This document shows, in pieces, positions 60,393-64,000 of a stretch of 64,000 nucleotides of DNA. This DNA comes from Trissonchulus latispiculum. Taxonomy: Eukaryota > Nematoda > Enoplea > Enoplida > Ironidae. Positions within the stretch are counted from its first letter, which is position 1. Each line of letters begins with the position of its first letter. The translations under genes were made by a program, and so were the position numbers. Below the pieces are notes generated by a model. It saw only the letters and a program-made list of their open reading frames with translations, did not search any database and was not told the origin of the DNA. The stretch is from NCBI GenBank assembly GCA_030248195.1, contig JASAND010016475.1, positions 20,001 to 84,000 of the forward strand, written 5' to 3'.

Positions 60393-61703
60393 CTAAAATA
60401 AAATAAAACACCAGTAAAATAACACCGCTTTTTGTGTTTTTGCAAACTGTTTCTTAGAAAAACACACTGAAAAGCACATGTCGCATTTTGAAAAACCCTG
60501 AAAAATAAACTAGAAAATGCTCTTGTTTTTATACTTTAAATGCTTTAATCTAGTTCCTGGAAACTGGAAAACAAAGAATTTTTGCACCAGAGTAGTTCGG
60601 AAGGCGGTCGTGTGGGGCCTCTAGGGGGGCCTGGCCCTAGAAACTACCTAACTGGATTTACGGCGGTCGGTCCGTCGGCTCTACCACCGAACTGACTTTC
60701 GTTGGGATGGCAGGACCCCAAACGTGAATCCATAAAAGTGAAGGAATCCCTCCGTAAACTCCATGTATTGTAACCACAAAAAACTGGAGCAAACGAGGGC
60801 TGGCAGAGGATCCGTGAAGGATTACAAGGTGCTAATAATAAAGTAATGATAAAAACACATGTCACTACGGCAAAAGCCTTAGTCCGAAACAGGAGAACTC
60901 CAATGGATGATGTGAGCAATTTTACAGTGTAACCTGATCTTAGTTAGAAAATAATCTCTGGGTATGAATGCTCACAGCGCCAGGGGCCCCACCCCACCTG
61001 GGGATGTTTTACTGGGGGGAAGGGAGGGGAGGGATGGGGAGGGGCGCCCCCCCAAGTGTTTGGGTTTCCCCCCACTCGACTCCTTCCCCTCCCCACCTTT
61101 TTGGGCTTCCACTCACCCTAAGGTGCCCAGAAAATGTCAAATTCTTAGGACTTGGTCAAAATTTTCAAAATTTCTCCGGCTTCGCTTTGGTGCTTAAACT
61201 TAATTTTTAAGCACTTTTAAGCTTAGTTATAGCAGTATATATATATTGACGCGTGACGCGAGCACCGCTATCCGAGTACCAGGATCTCGGATGACTGGCT
61301 GGGTGTGCATTTGGTTCTCGCTTAGCTGGGTACACATGCATGTCCTCGGATGGTCAGCAATGTCTCGGATAGCGGTGCTCGGATGAATGCATGCCCACCC
61401 TGCTATGCGAGAACCACCAACTTTTTTGGAACTTTTTTTAGCTTAATTAATTAGGCTGAGCTTATGCTTAAAAAATGGCTTAGGCTTAGACGTGTAAAAG
61501 CACGCTCTGTTCTAAGCCTAACACGCTCTCGGTAAGCCTAGGCGCCCTGTATTTTTAGCCCATTTTATTCCCCCACTTTTGAACCTCCCCCCACTACCAA
61601 AGAAAACAACAGGACTAACACTTTACTAAATTATTAATTTTAGGACTGCAAAAAACAAAGAATTCATTGATGTTGTCGGAAACAAGAAAATGTCAGTGCA
61701 TAC
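60393..61703 (-). other. Miro intron, about 1.3 kb
   Basis: It begins with donor GTATGC at 61703 and ends with the acceptor at 60393. It contains a foldback with arms GAGCACCGCTATCCGAG (61260-61276) and its complement (61364-61380), and a C/G-run-rich patch at 60975-61090. No other gene. Confidence 0.75.
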
Positions 61704-61900
61704 GGATAGACAGCCAATGTTCCAAGGGCGTTATAAACATCCTGCTCAGGGACCTCGGAAATTGTGAAAGGTATAGGAGGTGGAAGACGATACTTCTGAC
61801 AGAATTGAGCTGGCTGGAGTTCGTACTGTTGAACAACAACTCGCCTATCCCCTTTTGTTCCCACAACCAGGCAGGGAACTCGAGAACGATGAAAATATTT
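61704..61900 (-). CDS. RHOT: Miro (RHOT) exon: end of the C-terminal GTPase domain
   Basis: The exon follows a good acceptor (TTTGTGTTTTCAG) and reads KYFHRSRVPCLVVGTKGDRR, where TKGD takes the place of the G4 (N/T-K-x-D) base-specificity motif, then QYELQPAQFCQKYRLPPPIP and FTISEVPEQDVYNALGTLAV ending in YP. The FCxKYxLPPPxPFT pattern is diagnostic of the second GTPase of Miro, a calcium-sensing adaptor that links mitochondria to the cytoskeletal motors. It is 197 bases, 65 codons plus two bases, fitting the phase of the last exon. Confidence 0.92.
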
Positions 61901-61985
61901 CTGAAAACACAAAAACAAATAATTCAAGCATACAGAAAACAAACAACAGCAACAACACGAAACCACGAAATAATTGTGTAACAGT

Positions 61986-62100
61986 AGGGTTGCGCCGGGG
62001 CCGTGTAACGGAGCCGGCCCGGCCCTGCAAGTTGCTTCAACGGCCCGGCCCCGTTGAGTTTTGGCCCCAGCCCCGTTATACGGCCCCGTTATCTTTTGCT
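61986..62100. mobile_element. Fragment of a GGCCCCGTT motif-array MITE
   Basis: The end TAGGGTTGCGCCGGGGCC resembles the left terminus of the MITE at 4335, followed by CCCGGCCCCGTT repeats. No second end is visible before 62350, so only one side is preserved. Confidence 0.6.
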
Positions 62101-62489
62101 CAGTATATATAAGAATTTTGTTCTATATTTTCTGCTGTACATATGGATATTTTTGGCTTACATGTAGCACACATTTCCCTAATTATCAGAGCCAATTTGA
62201 GTTTTGTTTGTTTTTATTTTAATATTTGGCATACAATCTGTTTGCTTATACAATTTGAAAAGCTTCGTTTGAAGTTTGAAATGCTTCCTCTATTTATTTG
62301 ACTGCATAAAGCCAACTTAGCGAAAAAAACTCGGAAATTTTCCAAAATTTAATATACATATTACGAGCACAACGTGTCAGATTTGACCTGCTTCACAGCT
62401 GAATAGTGCACAAAGTAAGCTACAGACTTCAGCAGAGTAAAAAAGTATGTAGAGTTTAACTCGCGCGCAAATGCAGGTTAAGGTAAAAG

Positions 62490-62790
62490 GTAAAGTGACA
62501 ACAGGGGCCGGTTCCATGAAACTATCGAGCCATGTTCTGCGCGCTAACGGCCCACCCCCCACGCAACGGTGACCTATCATTTATCATTCTCGAGGGGGGC
62601 GATAAAAGGCTTATAATAGAAACGAGTTAACATACGCAATTGCGTACTTCTAGGTACTGATTTGCGAGGAGGGGGGTTCACTAGGTACAAATTGCGGAGG
62701 AGGGGTGGACCGTTAGTGCACAGAGCAAGGCTCGAGAGCTGATAACAGAGAGCCTGCCAGCTGTCACAATCTTATCTATTATGTACTCTT
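62490..62790. mobile_element. Foldback MITE remnant related to 11541-11962
   Basis: Contains GCGCTAACGGCCCACCCCCC on the left and GGGGTGGACCGTTAGTGC on the right, and ends TTATCTATTATGTACTCTT, the same terminus as the foldback at 11541. Its left terminus is diverged. Confidence 0.7.
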
Positions 62791-62843
62791 AGTCTTATTA
62801 GTACGCATTATTCTAAAACGCTTGTGGTATATTGAAAGAGTAC

Positions 62844-63169
62844 CATGGGCGCACCCAGGGGGGTTTGGGGGTTCCGACCCCCCCCGGAAATTTTTGGGGA
62901 GAGCAAAAATTGAGCTATTTTTAGTGCACAAGATTAAAAATTATGAAAATTTTCTATCTCGATTTTTAAAGTTTTTCTCGCCTGTGGCGCTTTTCTATCA
63001 CAATTTTTATAATTTTTCTCGCCTGCGGCGCTCTTTTATCTCGAATTTTAAAATTGTTCTCGCCCACGGCGCCTTTCTACTTTTTTCAAATTAAAAATTA
63101 AAAAATAAACATTCAAAACTTTTTCCGGCTCGACCCCCCCCCCTTTTCCAAATCCTGGGTGCGCCCCTG
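62844..63169. mobile_element. hAT-like MITE with GGGCGCACCCAGG ends
   Basis: Left CATGGGCGCACCCAGG and right, reverse complemented CAGGGGCGCACCCAGG, are inverted ends of the same type as the MITE at 582. CTCGCCTGYGGCGC is repeated three times inside (about 62977-63071). Flanking 8-mers do not match, so the target duplication is lost or the boundary is slightly off. Confidence 0.75.
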
Positions 63170-63435
63170 ATTATCGCCCAGCCTAAGTTGCTCCTACACC
63201 AATGATGTAGTGCAGCACTTGCGGGCTAGAAAACGTATCGTAACGTAATTATGTCTACTATGTCTACTTGCAAGAGTACTCGTAATACATTATGCATTAT
63301 TTACACTTGCTATTTTATTTTACACTTTTTACTTTTTGGAAAACAATATCGAGCATCACTTCAAGCATTTTCTGAACAACATTATCCCGTACAGACGTAA
63401 AAACAATAGGATGGAAATAAATGCAATGAAACTAC

Positions 63436-63564
63436 CTTATATAGACTGGCAGAATATTCAAAGGACTGGGGATTGCTAGCATCATACATAAGGCACACAA
63501 CATCGCAGCTGAGCTCATAGGCACTTAGGGCGTCTTCAGGGGTCAATACGTCTATCTCATGAAT
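63436..63564 (-). CDS. RHOT: Miro (RHOT) exon: C-terminal GTPase domain, G3 region
   Basis: The 129-base exon (43 codons) follows acceptor TTTGAATCTCAG and ends at donor AAG|GTAGTT. It reads IHEIDVLTPEDALSAYELSC then DVVCLMYDASNPQSFEYSAS. The DVVCLMYDxSNPxSFEY pattern is characteristic of the second GTPase of Miro proteins. Both splice junctions are phase 0 and the last lysine is followed in the next exon by KYF. The upstream exons lie beyond the window or were not recognised in 63565-64000. Confidence 0.92.
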
Positions 63565-64000
63565 CTGAGATTCAAAGAAACAGGAAAACAAATAAGCGCA
63601 TACGAATATAATAAAACACATACTCTAAACAAGCCACGAGCCAGCACCCAGTGAGTCACTTTTGACTAATTTGCAAACAAAATATGTATAATCCCTTGCA
63701 TTAATTTTTCAGGGCTGTTGCGCGGCCTTCCTCAGAAAAAAGGAATAAAAAAGGAATTTTGCAACAGAAAAGAAGGAAAACAAAGGAATTTTCCCGATGA
63801 AAACTGGCAAAAATAACGAACTTAAGGTGGTGATTCCTTTTGGAGACATCAACTTTGAACCATTATTACACATCCATTATTTGGAGTTAAGAAGCCATTT
63901 TTATATCAAAATGTAGCTTAATATTTTCTCTTTTTAATGAATACAATGAAACTAAGTTTGGTTCTTGACAAAAGTTTTAACGCATTTTTGAAGAAGTGCA
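63565..64000 (-). other. Probable Miro intron continuing out of the window
   Basis: No further Miro exon is recognised. The sequence is AT-rich and non-coding as far as I can see. Confidence 0.5.

Larger units (their letters stand above)
61901..63435 (-). other. Miro intron, about 1.5 kb, with transposon fragments
   Basis: Bounded by donor GTAGTT and the acceptor at 61901. It holds a GGCCCCG-rich MITE end (61986-62100), a foldback remnant (62490-62790) and a MITE (62844-63169). Confidence 0.75.

Noticed and set aside
62377..62580. Small minus-strand frame near the Miro exons as an additional exon
   Set aside because: It lies in the foldback remnant and does not resemble any Miro segment.

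Overview
This is a eukaryotic window, most likely from an invertebrate animal. It holds one recognisable host gene in pieces and an unusually dense, nested set of transposable elements. The eukaryotic call rests on a spliced gene with GT/AG exon boundaries, tRNA-like repeat heads, (GT)n, (TA)n and (TTTG)n microsatellites, AT-rich intergenic DNA, and Ty3/gypsy, LINE, hAT-like, Mutator-like and Harbinger-like elements. Nothing in the sequence fixes the species.

Layout. Positions 1-5995 hold a small hAT-like MITE, a decayed PIF/Harbinger element (MADF-domain start on +, transposase N-terminus on -), microsatellites and a second MITE. Positions 5996-18770 are a patchwork of terminal-inverted-repeat and foldback elements plus a ~194-bp degenerate satellite. 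Positions 18775-44075 are a nested stack: a tandem repeat with tRNA-like heads is split by a hAT-like MITE with TGAAAC arrays, which is itself split by a 24-kb LTR retroelement on the minus strand (19383-43636, 4-bp target duplication CATT). Positions 44231-48700 are a further nested MITE stack. Positions 49078-57274 hold a complete-ended LINE (13-bp target duplication). A Mutator-like element (9-bp duplication, 156-bp TIRs) sits in its 5' region, and that element carries a hAT-like MITE (8-bp duplication). Positions 58221-59051 are another MITE. Positions 60290-63564 carry the last three exons of a Miro (mitochondrial Rho GTPase, RHOT) gene on the minus strand.

The most unusual item is the LTR retroelement. 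Read on the minus strand it runs: 5' LTR, capsid ORF, zinc-knuckle ORF, a disordered ORF with internal repeats, then one 2690-codon ORF. That ORF fuses an envelope-like fusion glycoprotein upstream of protease, reverse transcriptase, RNase H and integrase, and ends in an OTU cysteine-protease-like domain. Two further ORFs follow. The first begins with a NADAR (YbiA-like) domain and the second is unrecognised. Each starts exactly after a splice-acceptor-like pyrimidine tract and AG, which suggests spliced subgenomic messages. The two LTR copies differ at about three positions over the ~757 bp they share, so the insertion is young. However, one copy is 6365 bp and the other 757 bp.

The second theme is a set of hAT-like non-autonomous elements. 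They share related termini and 8-bp target duplications, but each carries inverted subterminal arrays of a different short motif (GGCCCCGG, GAGCC, GGCCC, TGAAAC, ACCGGGTC, GTGGAC, TGCGTA and others).
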